Shown here piece by piece: positions 47,327 to 61,311 of a stretch of DNA of 64,000 nucleotides. Origin of the DNA: Oscheius dolichura (taxonomy: Eukaryota; Nematoda; Chromadorea; Rhabditida; Rhabditidae); contig OW051492.1 of the NCBI GenBank assembly GCA_932521035.1, forward strand, positions 3,472,001 to 3,536,000, in the 5' to 3' direction. Within the stretch, counting starts at the first letter, position 1; every line of letters begins with the position of its first letter. The translations under genes and the position numbers were made by a program. The notes under the pieces are model-generated. The model did no database searches. It was given only the letters and a program-made list of their open reading frames with translations, and was not told the DNA's origin.

Positions 47327-50300
47327 ACGATGCCTCTCCTCACGGGAAATTTTCTAATTACAACCATTCCACTAATGTCCAGCGTAATGAAATACTCGTA
47401 TAATGGTACAATTATTCTGGTGTATTCGGTGACGCTTACCGCACTGGTAACATCTGGAAAATTTGGGCAATTGGGAGAGGGAGAGACCGGCGATTGCTGA
47501 TCGAGATAGAAAATCGTACCGATAATTTCGTGTTTGTGAAGATGGTCAACGTAAAAGAAGAGATATTGCCTTGCTGCCGGATGAAATAGAGTAAAAAAGC
47601 TTTGCCCATCTGGACACCCTACATTTGTCACAAATGTTTCCGCAATCACGCTAGATCTAAAGGCAGATACTTTCCATTTCTAAAAGTCGTTGATAAACTC
47701 AAATTGGGTGACATACCATCTTCTTGGTATCAACTATTTTTCCACGTTGGGTATGTACTCTCCAGAATACATTGTCTTTTCCCACGGATAGAAAATAATT
47801 CTGCTCTCTATTAGATGTTCGTATAAAATCTACCTATATTGTGTTGGTTAATGAATTTTGGTCTGGCCCAATGGGAAAACTACGGCCTATCGACCCCAAC
47901 TCAACTGTTTTAAAACCTATAGGGAAGTGAGCAAACTTTTTGTTCTGCTTAAATTCTGTCGCATAGCTATAAAGTTGAACCATTTCGGATTGAAGCCACC
48001 TAAAACTGTGATATAACAGGGCGTTTGATTTGTTTGCCTTTACCGTACATTTCCGTCCGCCAACCAGACCAGAAACTCTGGACAGGAATTGTTTACATGA
48101 GACTGTAAGTCGGGGAAGTTTGAAATCCGATCAATCGGCAGTTTCAGTTTATAGGGAATACGGGTGATAATTTCTGAAATAAAAGAACAAAGTGAATTTA
48201 TATCATTCTCCGTTTCTAGTGGATATTCCACGGACAACGAATAATTCGTCCCTTCGTTGGGGATTCCTATGAGTATCGAGCATCGCAAAGAGAGTATCTA
48301 GTTGGAAAATGAGGTCTCACCACGTAATACCCACTGGAAAGCGATCATAATTTACCGGGAGAATCCATAGCTTTGGCAAACAGAGTTACATCTCCTTCGG
48401 TAGTGACTGCTACTATATTGTATACAGAGACGGTAATTTGACTGATGGCCCCGTTCAACTTGTAGCTCACAATAAAATTTGTTTTGTTAACTGAAAAGCA
48501 TAGAGAGTTCCGTCAAAACAATACAACAAACGTGTTGGCCGTGGGTCAATAAGCCACAAACACAATATCCCGTCTCTGTCCCCAGTCAGCAATGCTCTTC
48601 TTCGGCTGGCCACTCCGGGAGATTCTAAAACAGGATATTCCATGATAGCCGAAGCTGTTATGGTGTTCGCATGGGGCAGACAAGTGTCTTTGTTTGGCTT
48701 GACAATAGGGAACATTGCCTGTCCCACCCCGGCTACCTGTAACCTTTGATTCTATGATGATAAAACTGTTACTCACGTCGTTTTCATAAGCTGAAAAGGC
48801 TATAACCAGATCATTAGTTGGCTTCCAAGTGTTAGTATCTATTTCAATCTGTTGAGCAACAGAGAAACGTTTGCGGAAGCCTGAGAACGGCAGAGAGATC
48901 AGTTGGTTGACGGCAGTCAACGGAGTCATTACATCAAAAATTACATCTACTGTGTAAATGGATATGCTGACATTGTTCTAGGGATGTCGCTTTTTTCTCG
49001 TCCTCCTGACTTACCCGTTTCCGTCCCACGACTATTGTACCCTTGCTAGTCTCTATTAAGAAAAGTCCATTTCCTACAAATCGGGATAAATTTTCCTCTC
49101 TATGAGCACACAAAGCAATCCCAATAGCAAGAGCTGAAACAATATGGTTAGACATAGATCAAGACTCTGTGAGGTTACTGTAGAGTACATGTATCACCTT
49201 TATCCGAAGTGGGCGCGATAAGAAACGAAAGGCCATTTGCGGCAAGCATCAGACAACTGGCACCAAGATTGTAGGGTGTTTTCGCCATGGAGACGATGTA
49301 GCTTCCTCGTAGGTTTAATTTTGCCTCGTCGAAGTGCTGTAAATATTAATATTACTATGTGCCGTTCGTTTCACATTGGTGTGGTTTCTGTAAGCCAAAA
49401 GTATTAGAGTCGATTCTATCCTTCCATCTAAATAAGCCACCATTAAAATGCGATTTGTATCCTGGAAAAACACAAAATGCCTGGTGGAAGGGAAAGGGCA
49501 CCTGGTTCACTCCGTCAACCACAACTAGTGCAGATGTGACCCGTTTACTCGTTTTCATGCTGAGTATCGGCGAAGTTGTCCTCTTTTCTAGATCATACAT
49601 ATGGACTTCCTGGAAATGCTGCGGTGGACTCTGTATAAGGAGATTACCGCTGTCCCTTCAGCGAACTGAATCAAAACGTACTCCTCCATCACAATTGCCT
49701 GCACAATGGTGAACTTCGTCTTCTTCCCGCTTATATCAACATTTATGGGGAATACACGCTTCTTTGAATAGTCTAAAAAATAATGAAGGAGGTGCTCAGA
49801 CAGCGAGTGTTACCATTGAGCCAGATATAGCACTCCTGATCGCCGAAACGGCAGAGTATCTCCCGGTGCTGGTTGGAGAAGAACCGGGTCTGAAAATGGC
49901 TTCTATTGAGACGGTTCAGGAGGACACCTGACCTGCAGGAACTTCTTCGGGTTATTCTTGAAAGGCTCCCTCTCCAGTGTGTGCCCATAACTGACAAAAT
50001 ACTTTTGCCTGAAGAGGAAAGCCTTATTACATAATAGGGTAGCCTACAGCCTATGAGGCTCACTTTTTGTCAGTATCGTGGCCGAGGACAGGTCGGAATA
50101 TGCGGCGAAGGTGACTTCACTCGAGAGCCGACTGGGATCACTGTCTAGATCATAAAAGTGTAGAGCGCCCATTGCTGTCCCGTAACACTAGGAACATCTA
50201 ATAGAAAGGGAAGGAACTCACTATTTCGGCAGTGTCTCTGTACCCGAGGTGCTTGATTACGGTAATCCGGTTGGCCGTCTGCCCTTTGATCACTCGATCC

Positions 50301-51464
50301 ACCCAAAGGTCCCCCTTGACCGGATCAATTTCCAGGTTTGTAAGATTACCATCCTGAATGGCTCTGTTAGGGGTGAAGTGACTATGACTCACTTTATCGC
50401 CGGCTAGAACAGTCACTCCTCCCGAGGAAGATGGGATCACATTGAATTGATCAAGTAGCACCGTGTACCTGCCTTGTAGCTGCCTGTAATGGGGGTGGTT
50501 AGTCTCGTCTCTCTATTCTAATGGTCGATTTTGCCGTTTTGCTCACTTCGTCATACTCTTCTTTCCCAGATGATACAGCGCGATGTTCCCGTACTGATAA
50601 AGCAGCAGGCAGAAGGAGTTATCGGCCACCACCGCCTTGTTGACCACCAGTTGCCTGATTTTCTGTCGTCTAAACCCGGCTATACTAATAACTTCCTTCG
50701 AATAGAGCTACATGTTCAACGAATTGATTTCAATCAGTTCCGAGGGGTGGACTGACAAGATATTCCCTTGACTTGTCCCTAGCCAACACGTTCCTCCACT
50801 AGTGGCGGCATATGTTACCTAGGCAGTTTCCTCGTTTTTCTCTCCAAATTCCTGACTTTTTCCTCTGGTTCTAAACAAAACTTGAAGCCTCCCAACTTCT
50901 TCAGACAAATCTTTCCGTCTCTGATACCCATCTCGACGAAATCTGCCGATCCATCCTCATAATAGATTTTGACCTAGAACGGGCGGATTACCGGCCTCCT
51001 GGACGAGCCAACCTTGTTCTTGTGAACCTTCCTAATGAAGACGATCGTCCTCCCAGAGGAGATGACATGGCGGTCACAGACAATCCCTCCCCATTTGAGG
51101 AAGTCTGACAGGATCAGGGCGATATAACTCTCGCCATAAGCAAGAAGGAACCCTGGCCGGGCCTTCAAGAGAATACATTTGGAGAGACCAACCTTCTTTC
51201 AGGGTGTCCACAACCCCTTTGACATAGACAGCAGTTGTCGAGAAGACGACAATCTCCGTATCGAATTCGAGTGATCGTTGTTGTTTCTTCTCCACCGGGT
51301 AGACATTCGGACCCATTCCAAAGAGGAGCATTTCCCGCTTGTCCCATGTCAACTGGGAGATGAAGGTCCTTTCCAGGGCACAGATACTGAACGGGTGCTG
51401 GAAAGGACAGAGAAGTAACTGGGTCAGATATTAAAGGTACCCTTTTGACTACTTTCGGCTCCAT
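47314..51464 (-). CDS. Large propeller-like protein, unrecognised
   Basis: At least fifteen minus-strand exons with short introns. The start MEPKVVKR (ATG 51464) joins through an intron to KREMLLFGMGPNVYPVEKK. Further exons include RPGFLLAYGESYIALILSDF, VKIYYEDGSADFVEMGIRDG, TSGGTCWLGTSQGNILSVHP and LLLYQYGNIALYHLGKK. Later exons have RALLTGDRDGILCLWLIDP, KLNGAISQITVSVYNIVAV, and a C-terminal part ending KFPVRRGIVYVS (stop at 47314). Repeated short beta-strand-like units with GD/DG turns suggest a beta-propeller. I cannot place it in a named family. It is divergent to CLYBL's 3' end and converges with the saposin-like gene. Confidence 0.65.
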
Positions 51465-51754
51465 GATTGGTTGAAAATGTGGTTATATTTGGCCAGCACT
51501 GGCGTATTTTGCTTCGATGCAGTCCCACAGAGCAGAGTTGTCCAGAATTGAAACAGATAAGCGTCATCAAATCAATTTTATCACCTCCCTTCACCGGATG
51601 TCTATATTTCTAGTCGTTGCTGTCAGTTCTACTGTGTTTCTGATGGAAAAAAGAGGAAAGGTCACTAGACACAAGACTGTACATCTTTATTCACCATAGA
51701 ACATCTCTACGCACCTGATAACCCGTGACACAAACTAGACAACTGCCTGGCCGG

Positions 51755-53160
51755 CTATTTCTGGCACATTTTCTCAACAAGTTGCATAATATTCAAGGCT
51801 TGGAGCAGTAGGGGCCGGTCGATCATCTGGCCGCGGAATTGGAAGGCGCCCTTGCCTTCGCTCTGGTGTTGACTGAAGGAGTGGACGAGCTCCGTGGCCC
51901 ATTCGACTTTGTCTCCTGGAGGTGAGAAGGACTCATTCACTACGGTGATCTGGAATAAGAAGAGGTGGAAATGAGAAGAAAGGGGACAGACCTGGGACGG
52001 GTGGATGGCCTGCTTGCCGGTGAAGCCCCAGAGCCGGCCTTCTTCGCTTTGTTTTCGTAGTCCGTCCAAGTCTTGGATATCGATGTAGACACTGAAACGT
52101 ACTCCATTTGGGTATCATTATTCAAATATGTTTCGTCCTAGATGCCTAGAGAACAGGGGTAGGGGGGTTGAGCCTCCACGAGGGGGCCAGCCGCGCAGCG
52201 TGGCCGCAATGGCCCTCCGCCTGTGTGCCATCCTCATCGTGGCCTACTGGGCAGAAGGATGGGCCGGACGATTCCTTTTATGAGTTTTTCCTTCCCTTCG
52301 TGGTAAATATAAGTGAGTCCGTACCTATCTATAGCCTGCAGTTGGAAGGCCTTGCAACAGGCGACGAATCTCTGCCTGGCCCACATGACTTCCGTCCCGG
52401 CCGCGCTTCTGGTAGCTCCTAAACATTGCGGGTCTTTTTCAAAGAAGGGAGGCTCATACCAATATCTGCACAATAGTCATCGGACCCAAAGACGACGGCG
52501 TCCACCTTGAAGAATCCCGAATTTTTGTAGAGATTCAACGCGGAGGACAGGATCCGGGGCATGTCGAGAAGGGCCCGCGCCGACTCGATCCAGATCACCA
52601 GGCGGGTATTCTACAAAGATTATTTATAAGAGTGGATGTAACTGACGGTGTCATTGACCCTGGTGGTTCCGTAACTCGTTCGGAAGATGTCATACATCGT
52701 GGCCAGGTCCTCGGGGCTGTCTATCTTCGGCACCATAAAGGCCTGGGGAAGGTGGGATGCTTTACAAAGCTCCTAAAGGATGAGAGTAAGAAAAGGAGGA
52801 GGGCACACCTTGATGTCCGCTTCAAGAAGCCCACTGGAGACGGAATTCACCCGGACACCCAGCTCGAAACAGGCCAACTGCTCGTTGGCCAGCTTGTCCA
52901 ACGCGGCGGTGGCCAGCTGGCGGGCCTTCTCCTTGGACGTGATGGCCACGCCGTCCTCCAGTTCAATTACGACTGAATCTGCCTGGAAGTAGGGTATCAA
53001 ATGAGGAAACGAGAATACGAACCTTGATTTGTGGTATTTTGTCCAACATTTTTTGATTGCTGGCGGGGACATAGAGCAGCGACCGCCGGGGCACGTACTT
53101 CGCCTTGTCGGAGACACCCGCGAATTGGGAGGCGAGCCTTGCCAGTCGAGTTAGTCTCAT
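51755..53160 (-). CDS. CLYBL: CLYBL, mitochondrial citramalyl-CoA lyase
   Basis: The start MRLTRLARLASQFAG looks like a mitochondrial targeting peptide. The HpcH/HpaI aldolase-citrate lyase fold follows: YVPRRSLLYVPASNQKML, then DSVVIELEDGVA. Then come LGVRVNSVSSGLLEADI, FMVPKIDSPEDL, RLVIWIESARALLDMPRI (catalytic metal-binding Glu), FGSDDYCADIGATRSA and GLWGFTGKQAIHPSQV in slightly shortened form. These are the known CoA- and Mg-binding blocks. The stop is at 51755-51757. CLYBL cleaves citramalyl-CoA to acetyl-CoA and pyruvate, part of itaconate/C5 metabolism that protects vitamin B12. A TTTTCAG lies 4 bp before the ATG. About six short introns. Confidence 0.93.
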
Positions 53161-53512
53161 CTTCTGAAAAGGGGAACGTTAGGAGGATGAAAGAGGGCCA
53201 TAGGGACAGAGAGCTCCTAGGGTGGCCAGGACAGAAAGACAATGGCCAGTCCGGCCGAGTACTGCAATGACAGGGGGAGGACGGGTCATTCGACGCGTAG
53301 AAAAGGTAACGCGAAGCGAAATTCAAAAGAGAAGCTGTCTTCCCGTCTGATTTATAGGTATTCTAAGAATTTTAGATCGACAGTTTGACAAAGAAGAGAA
53401 AAGGACAGAAGACAGCTATTTTTACAAGGAATCCCTAGATTATTGGGCCAGAAAAGACGGAAATGACTAGTCTTCGATATGGCTACGTTGTATCCAATAC
53501 TTTTAGAGATTA

Positions 53513-54034
53513 TTATCTAATGAAATATTCAAGATAAATATTTATTATTGAAATGGAAGTCAAATAAACAAGGCCGGAAAGGATTGTGAGCTGTTTACGG
53601 AGATTACCGTTGGGTAAAAAGATTTGAAACAGTAGACAACAAAGAGTAAGCAAATAAAAAAGAGAGACGAGTAATATTGTTACTAGAGGCCAGCTCGTAC
53701 AGCCGTCTCTCTTCTTCTCCGTCTCCTCGAGGTCGGCCACCTCCTCGTCGATGGCGTCGATCTCCTTCTTGCACTGCTCCGCCTTTTCCAGGTGGAAGGC
53801 CATTTTATGGATTCCCTCATCCTTCTCCAGCTACTGGAGCAGCATCTCCTCCCCGACAAGCTTGTGCCTCTTCTCTTTCATCGCCTTGACTTTTTCCATC
53901 TGATCCTCTGCCTTCGCTCTGATTTCTTTTTCACGACGTGACACTCCACCTCCTCCAGGCCCGACACCTCGGCCGTCGCCACCTGTCCTTGTCCTCCCGG
54001 CGCTAGTGGTAACTGTCTTCTTCCCCCTGGCCAC
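53513..54034 (-). pseudogene. Coiled-coil/two-TM protein with an in-frame stop
   Basis: The minus strand reads ARGKKTVTTSAGRTRTGG, a charged coiled-coil (REKEIRAKAEDQMEKVKAM), then a TAG, then EKAEQCKKEIDAIDEEVADL and two hydrophobic segments (LVTILLVSLFYLLTLCC, QLTILSGLVYLTSISI). Without the TAG at about 53831 this would be one tail-anchored-like coiled-coil protein. It is damaged, or the stop is an error. Upstream 54.0-54.1 kb changes frame repeatedly. Confidence 0.4.
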
Positions 54035-54337
54035 CTCTTCGGTAGCAACACGCCCGCTCCCTTCGCCCCAACGCCTCCTTCACAGCAGTCTTCCTCTTCT
54101 CGTCGGCTGCCGAGTGTTCAACCCGAGGCCAGCCTCGCAGGGCGCGAATATGGTTATTATTAGGCGCTTTTTATGGTCCTTGTAGTCTTTGCAGCCATCG
54201 TCCTCGTTGAAGAAAACCCTATCGGTCACGCAGACCTGCAATGGTGCCTCCGATGGTCTGCCCCCATTTTTGTTACCCCTCTTCTCCGCGACTTCGGCTT
54301 CGATGCCAGGGGAGTCCTTTTTCTTCGGAAAACATTT

Positions 54338-54375
54338 TACGTCTTCTGCCCCCCCCCCCCCCCCCCCAAAAAAAA
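54338..54375. repeat. Long C run followed by A run
   Basis: About 19 consecutive C then about 10 A. Length is likely unreliable in assembly. Confidence 0.8.
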
Positions 54376-54503
54376 ACATCTATCGTATTCATCACCATTC
54401 ACCGGCAACTTATTTTGTTTCTTCCTGGATTTCCCCCTCACTTGGATGCCGGCCCGATTCGCCAACAACTCAACTTGGAGGCCGATTCTAGACAGTGAAT
54501 GAT

Positions 54504-55100
54504 TTATTTAATTTGGGCAAGAGATACAGGCCCTCGATAGCAGACGTAATCCGCTATGATGATAATCACATAGGACATGAGGTTGACACGCAATTCATCT
54601 GGATGGTAGCCCTCCTTCATGTCCCCTCCGACCCGTACAGTATAAGTAGTGGGATTCCCGCGGACTGGCTCGAAATCGCAATTCCGAAAGAGGTTCAAGA
54701 TTCTCGTCTTATCGTTGTTATCAAATCTGTGATGAACTGCCAAATACGACATGGTGTACTTGCCATTGAGGCAGTTCTGAACAGGATTATGCTCACTGGT
54801 ATGTAGTTCATTAGGAATTCCGGGGTCACGGTAGACAGGGCATTCGTATGAAATTCAATCTTCTTGTCTTCTATCATCCGGCCGACCAGCTCGTCGACGT
54901 TCAGGTTAATTTCAACCGTTTTAATCCGTTTCCGAAGGGTGTCTTCTTTTCGAACTTGCAAATCAATTTCTTTGGCCTATAAATTCCTATGAGAACAAAT
55001 AACAGGAGGCTACTCGCCTCGCGGATGGCGACCAGTTCCCACAGTTTGGGATTCCAGTGGAAATCGACTGGCGCTAGTAACAGCAAACTCGTTGAATCTG
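54504..55100 (-). CDS. Unrecognised gene, frame unresolved
   Basis: Coding-looking minus-strand parts include LLLLAPVDFHWNPKLWELVA, EINLNVDELVGRMIEDKKIE, and a terminal part YTMSYLAVHHRFDNNDKTR with a stop at 54504. One join needs a GC-AG intron (GCGAGTAG...TTTATAG) at about 54973-55020. Around 54800 two frames compete (TPEFLMNYIP and DPGIPNELHTSEHN). Real exons seem present but the model is incomplete. Confidence 0.4.
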
Positions 55101-55640
55101 AATATCTCTCTCCCGCTTTAGCCTTTTAGTTTTTCACTTTTGCAAAAGTTGAGGAATTTCAGTTGTTCCTCTGTCAATCTACAGTTCCGAGTAAAGAAGA
55201 ACAACGTTCGCCTTTCCCATCGAGAGGCTTTTCTCGTCGAGAGGCTTCTTCAGTCCTCAGTCTTCTCCATCAAGTTTTGGATGACTTCCATCTGTTCAAG
55301 GAACTGCTCAGTGCCCCCAAGAATTCTTTTATGTGCAGCGTTCTTCCTTTGTTCGCTCTGGAGAAGCCGCGCTTCAAACTTCTGAAACTCATCTCGAGTC
55401 TCCTGGAGGATCTGTTGAGGACTCAGAAGAGACTAGACTGTGCCAGGATTTGTGCTTTTTTTGTTCCTGACCGCACCTTTCAGTTGAACGCGAAAAGTTA
55501 TTAATATGGCTCATTTGGCCATTGTTGAATTGGTTGGATGTCGTGTCTCATCGTCTTCCTATGACTTTTCCCTGATGAAGAATACTTTATTGTGGCAATT
55601 GTAGGCATGACTAGAAAAGCGAGGGATCTCTCCCCTCCGT

Positions 55641-57049
55641 CTACTCCTCCAAGAGGAGGCCGTCCAGCTCGGGGGAGACGGAACTGTGCGGCTTGCAGGA
55701 GGACTCCTGGTGTCTGTTCAGGTAGCTTCTCAACGCGAACTTCCTCCCACACCGATTGCAGTCGAATCGTTTCTCTCCTGAAAATATTGTTGTTGTTTCG
55801 CGAGGACAAATCCGGCCAATTCGACGCGCATCTGTTACTTCTTAATCTCCGGGCTTACCGCGCGTGTTCGCATTCATCACACAAGGCGGGCAGAGACTTT
55901 TCCGAGTGCTACGGGTGCTAGATGTCATAACCTCTCGATTACTTATCCACAGAGAATTGAAGGGGCGCGCCCTCGCCAAAGGCCCCCACTAGTTCCGGGA
56001 GGATACGGAATTGAACTCACCGGTGTGTGTCAGGATATGTGCCCGTAGATTGCTCCTATCGGCGAAGCTTTTGCCGCAGTGGGCACAGCCGAAGGGCCTC
56101 TGCCCGGTGTGGGATCGCATATGCCCTTGGAGGAGCCACAATCGGGAGAACATCTTGCCACACGTGGGACACTCGTGATTGGCCTTGTGTGTCAGGATGT
56201 GCATACTGTAAGAGGACAAGTCGTGAGGGGACCCGTTTAAAGCCATCTGTTTATAGGTGCTAAACGACGGTCAGAATACCGTAATTACGAGGGTCACCGG
56301 GGGTCGCGTAATAGGATAACACAGTGACGCAACACTATCACCTGCGGACAGCCACATCTGCCCCCTCCTCTACCTGCAGCTGCTGCTCTCCCCCTACTTG
56401 GACGGGGGCCCTTACCTCAAGGCGGGCATGCTCACGTAGACCCGGTCACAGTGGGGGCACTGCTTGGCGTGGGGGCTGTCCAGTGGCCGGTGGGTCTGCT
56501 TGTGTCGGCTGAGGTTGCTACTGGTGGCGTAGGACTTCCCACACTCGTCACAGACACACCTGTTCCTGGAAATGTCTACTCATTTCTATCTGGGGCAGTG
56601 GGGAGGGGGGAGGCTGTGCCTTACTTGATGCCGGCCGACCTGGCCCGTCCGTCCGTCGTGTCCAACTCGTCCAAGGTGTACGGAGTCGTCGATTTGGAGG
56701 AACTCTCCTCAAAGGGGTACTGTATTAATTTCCAACAGGGACCTACCTCCTTCCCGGGGAGATCCTCCTCTTCTTTCAGGAGATTGTCAATGGAGAAGGG
56801 GCTGACCTTCTGAAATTCTTATCTTTTTCTATTTATGGCTACAGTACCTCTTCTGCTCGTTGTTCCGTGGTCTTTCGAAGATATTCCTGCACCTGGGCAT
56901 TCAGCATAAGGAGCTGTAACTGGGAAAAGGGCATTCCTGCAAGAGGGGGACCGTTGGAGGCCGAGGACTAATAACTAACCGAATTGGCTGGAATATATCA
57001 ACGGCAGGGATATCATGGCTTGTGAAAGTTCCGGTAATGGAGGCAACAT
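55641..57049 (-). CDS. scrt: Scratch/Snail-family zinc-finger repressor
   Basis: Seven exons: 57049-56980, 56936-56848, 56809-56747, 56719-56625, 56565-56416, 56205-56021, 55777-55641. They give 262 aa with all phases consistent. Five fingers: [68 protein letters not shown] and [21 protein letters not shown]. The [15 protein letters not shown] finger and the CCHC last finger are characteristic of the Scratch branch (C. elegans ces-1 type). Known members repress transcription at E-box sites in neurons and control neuronal fate or cell death. No N-terminal SNAG sequence is seen (start [12 protein letters not shown]). Confidence 0.92.
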
Positions 57050-58290
57050 CTTACTGTGTCGGTTTATATCCGGGGGAGGAGCCGGGAGGATGGCCGGAAC
57101 CAGTGAGACCAGCCGATGGGCGGAGTCGCGCCACTGGTGGCAGATGGCAGTTACCTAACTGTGATTTAGACCGGGATCAGTCAGCCGTAATCGGGGCATT
57201 CGAACCCGGAGAGGAAGATAGGGAAGACGGGGGAAAACAGACGGGGAGGATGGGGGACTCCTCTATTCAACAGGCGCCCTCGTAGGGGATGAAGTGCTCT
57301 CATCCCCCCTGTTGGAAGCCGCGGAGTTTCGAGCAAAAGAAATGAAAAATAACAAGAAGGGGAACCTTTGTTTTTGTTTATTCCTCGAAAGTTTTGCTTC
57401 AGATCTTCCTACTTTTCTTCTTCTGTGTTGCTGTTGTTACAACGAATCCATAGGTAGAAGTCTTCTAATTTTACCCTTTATTTATTTTCTTCATTGAATT
57501 ACTCTTATTTATTCTGTGTTGTATTTTTTTAATTGAAAATCTCTACTCTTGTACTCTATACTCTCTTTTTCAATAACTTCAAATATTCAGTTGTGATAAG
57601 TGCTACCAGCTGACGTAATTGTCTTCCGGCGCATCCGTTCGAATTTGTCAGTACAATTGCGTAAGAGGTGCTCACAACCACCTGTCGGTAAGGGTCAGCC
57701 ACGGCCACTCAAGGCACTGTAATACGGAGATTGCGCAACAGACGACAGCGATAGTGCCAATAATGGTGATAATTGAAAAGGCTTGCTCTCAAAAGATATG
57801 AGCTGTTCTATGGGATATTCAAAACCATCTCGATCAAAACTACAGGTTATGAATGCATCACGGAAGAGCCAGGTGGCAGAATGAGACGTCGTTACGCATA
57901 ACCTCTTATAGATCGTTTGTCTTGAGCTAAATCATCAGCTACCATTAGAGCAGATTGTGCAAAAGGGAGGACTTCTCGTCTGTCCCATAGTAATTAGCAA
58001 CATGCAAATATCTTCTGAAGGGATTGTGTCATCAAAGGCTGTCACGTCAAAAGAGGCGCCCCGCAGAGGCGCAGATATCATCTCCGTGACGTGCCGCCAT
58101 ATGTTGGAAGACGATAACGGTGGTCAAAAGCCCGAGGGAAGGATGACTGCCGATGGTTGAATTGACTGACATCTGAGAAAGACAAGATAACGAGATCTAA
58201 TACACATTGGATAGACATTAGATGGACATGGAATTTATTAGAGCACAAGTTCTCACATTTACATATAAGCGCAAAGATGTATGTAGACTT
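57050..58290. other. Intergenic with one weak minus-strand candidate
   Basis: Bases 57050-57290 are GA-rich and 57360-57600 are T-rich. On the minus strand near 57900-58150 two peptides look coding, SFDVTAFDDTIPSEDICMLL and DRREVLPFAQSALMVADDLA, but in different frames with a stop between. This may be a decayed gene or unresolved exons. Confidence 0.3.
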
Positions 58291-58293
58291 GTT

Positions 58294-59235
<942 letters not shown>

Positions 59236-59631
59236 TTTTTCTGCAATGCTAAAATTGACCAAAACAATAAAACGTGAACAAAAACAAAGAAAGAAGTCGA
59301 CTGGAGGCAAGTCTTCAGTGAGTGAAGCGAAAAAATTCAAAAAAGACGGAAGGCTGCCGAATGTCTACGCAATTGCGTAGGAATTGAATGCCTGTTTGTC
59401 TTCGGGCCCAGACTCCATCGAGTGTACTTTATCCTCCTAGTTCGAACATCACTGCACCTGTTGTCCTTATCACATGTTTGTAAAAACACTACTCACTTTT
59501 TACAGTACAAGCTATACTTTTTCACAAAACTGCAACCATTCATAGTTTTAACTGTTGTTTTTAGATATCCGGCGACTTCCCGGAACTTGCAGATAATTTT
59601 AATGGCAGAGCGACAATAGCCGAACTCTGAT

Positions 59632-60919
59632 ATGTCTACCGAGAAGAAAAAGTCACGGGAGGTTTGTTTTAGATGTATTTATTCAGTATTCTTTTTTTAA
59701 GCATAATTCGCTTGCTGCTGTAGTCAGATCATTGGTGTCTGGAGCAATAGCTGGTGCTGTTGCAAAGACGGCTATTGCTCCTCTGGATCGCACAAAAATT
59801 AATTTCCAAAGTACTAAAATCAAGATTTGTTAAATATCTTTTTTTTAGTTTCAAGCACTAGAGGTTATTCTTTTAAATCGGCAGTAAAATTTATCAAGTT
59901 AACATATCAGCAGCATGGTTTCTTAGCACTCTATAGAGGGAATGCTGCCACTATGGCCAGAGTAATGCCTTACGCTGCCCTGCAGTTTGCAGCGTTTGAG
60001 CAATATCGTCGGCTGCTTAAAGTGGACGATAAAGGGTATGTATTAAGTTTCATTTCCTAGCATTAGCCGTATCAAGGCTTTGTAAAAAACACGAGCTTCT
60101 ATTTACTATGTTATTTTACATAAGCTTACAATTTCAGCAAATCAACACCATACAAACGCTTTTTGGTGGGCTCCATGGCCGCTTCAACGGCAACATTGGT
60201 AACATATCCATTGGACACTGCGAAAGCACTTATGTCAGTTTCAACAAAACAGGAATATAAAACAATATCCGAGGTAATTCTTCTTTGATTTTTGTTCTGA
60301 ATTTTCACGAGTTTCATATCTTACTGATGTATTTTGTTTTTGAAGTATTTTCACAGAACTTTTCAGGTATTTATTAAAACATATCGGGAGGGAGGAGTTC
60401 GACTGCTTTATCGAGGAATTTACCCTACGTTGCTAGGTGTAATACCATATGCTGGAACATCTTTTGGCACATATGAATCTTTAAAGCGGTTTTACAAAGA
60501 CCGCACAGGAGAGAAACATGTTTCTGCTGGCTACAGAATGCTCTTTGGTTTGTTCAGCATTTAGCTTTATCATATTAACATTTTAGGAGCATTCGCTGGC
60601 CTTTTAGGACAAAGTGTTTCATACCCGCTAGACATTGTTAGACGACGAATGCAAACCGGAAAAATCCCTGCCGGACAAGGTCCTTTAAAAACATTATATC
60701 AAATATTGAAGAACGGTTGGTTTTAATGTCGCATTTCACATATCATATTCAAAAACGCTGTCTTATGTTAGGTATAATCATATTTTAGAAGGTTTGAAAC
60801 GTGGCGTCTACAAAGGTCTCAGTATGAACTGGATTAAAGGACCGATCAGCGTGGGAGTTTCGTTCACAACGTATGAGGGAATGCGGGAGTTTTTACACTC
60901 TCTTCATATGGATCTTTAG
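59632..60919 (+). CDS. SLC25A42: SLC25A42-like mitochondrial CoA carrier
   Basis: Seven exons: 59632-59661, 59702-59810, 59849-60035, 60138-60273, 60367-60547, 60587-60715, 60789-60919, giving 300 aa. Three mitochondrial-carrier repeats carry the Px[DE]xx[KR] signatures: [17 protein letters not shown] and [10 protein letters not shown]. Other blocks are [39 protein letters not shown] and [20 protein letters not shown]. The last closely matches SLC25A42, which exchanges CoA and adenine nucleotides across the inner membrane. It is divergent to NUDT21, with about 400 bp between starts. Confidence 0.92.
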
Positions 60920-61311
60920 CTAATTTGGTATTTTTCTTTACTTTGACTAGCATTTGGTCTCTGCCTATTGCTCAAGTTTTTTTAATCGTACTCGTCCGTA
61001 TCTTTTACTATACAAGTCTTGTTACCGAGGTAAGGATATTAACCCAGCGGGCCTTGTTACCAATACTCATCTTTTACTCGCCTACCTGCTCAGTGCCTTG
61101 TGGTTATTTTTAGGATTATGCCATTGTTGTCTTTCTAGCGAAGCCTACTGTAAAAACTGTGATGTAGATATTTTATAGAATTACAGATTTTTATTAAATA
61201 CTTTCATGACGAATTCTTGTCTTGCTCATAGTGTCATTCTATTGATATTTTTTTTAAATCGGTCTATTGATAATTCGGATATTAGATTATTGACGCTAAG
61301 ACGGGTATATT

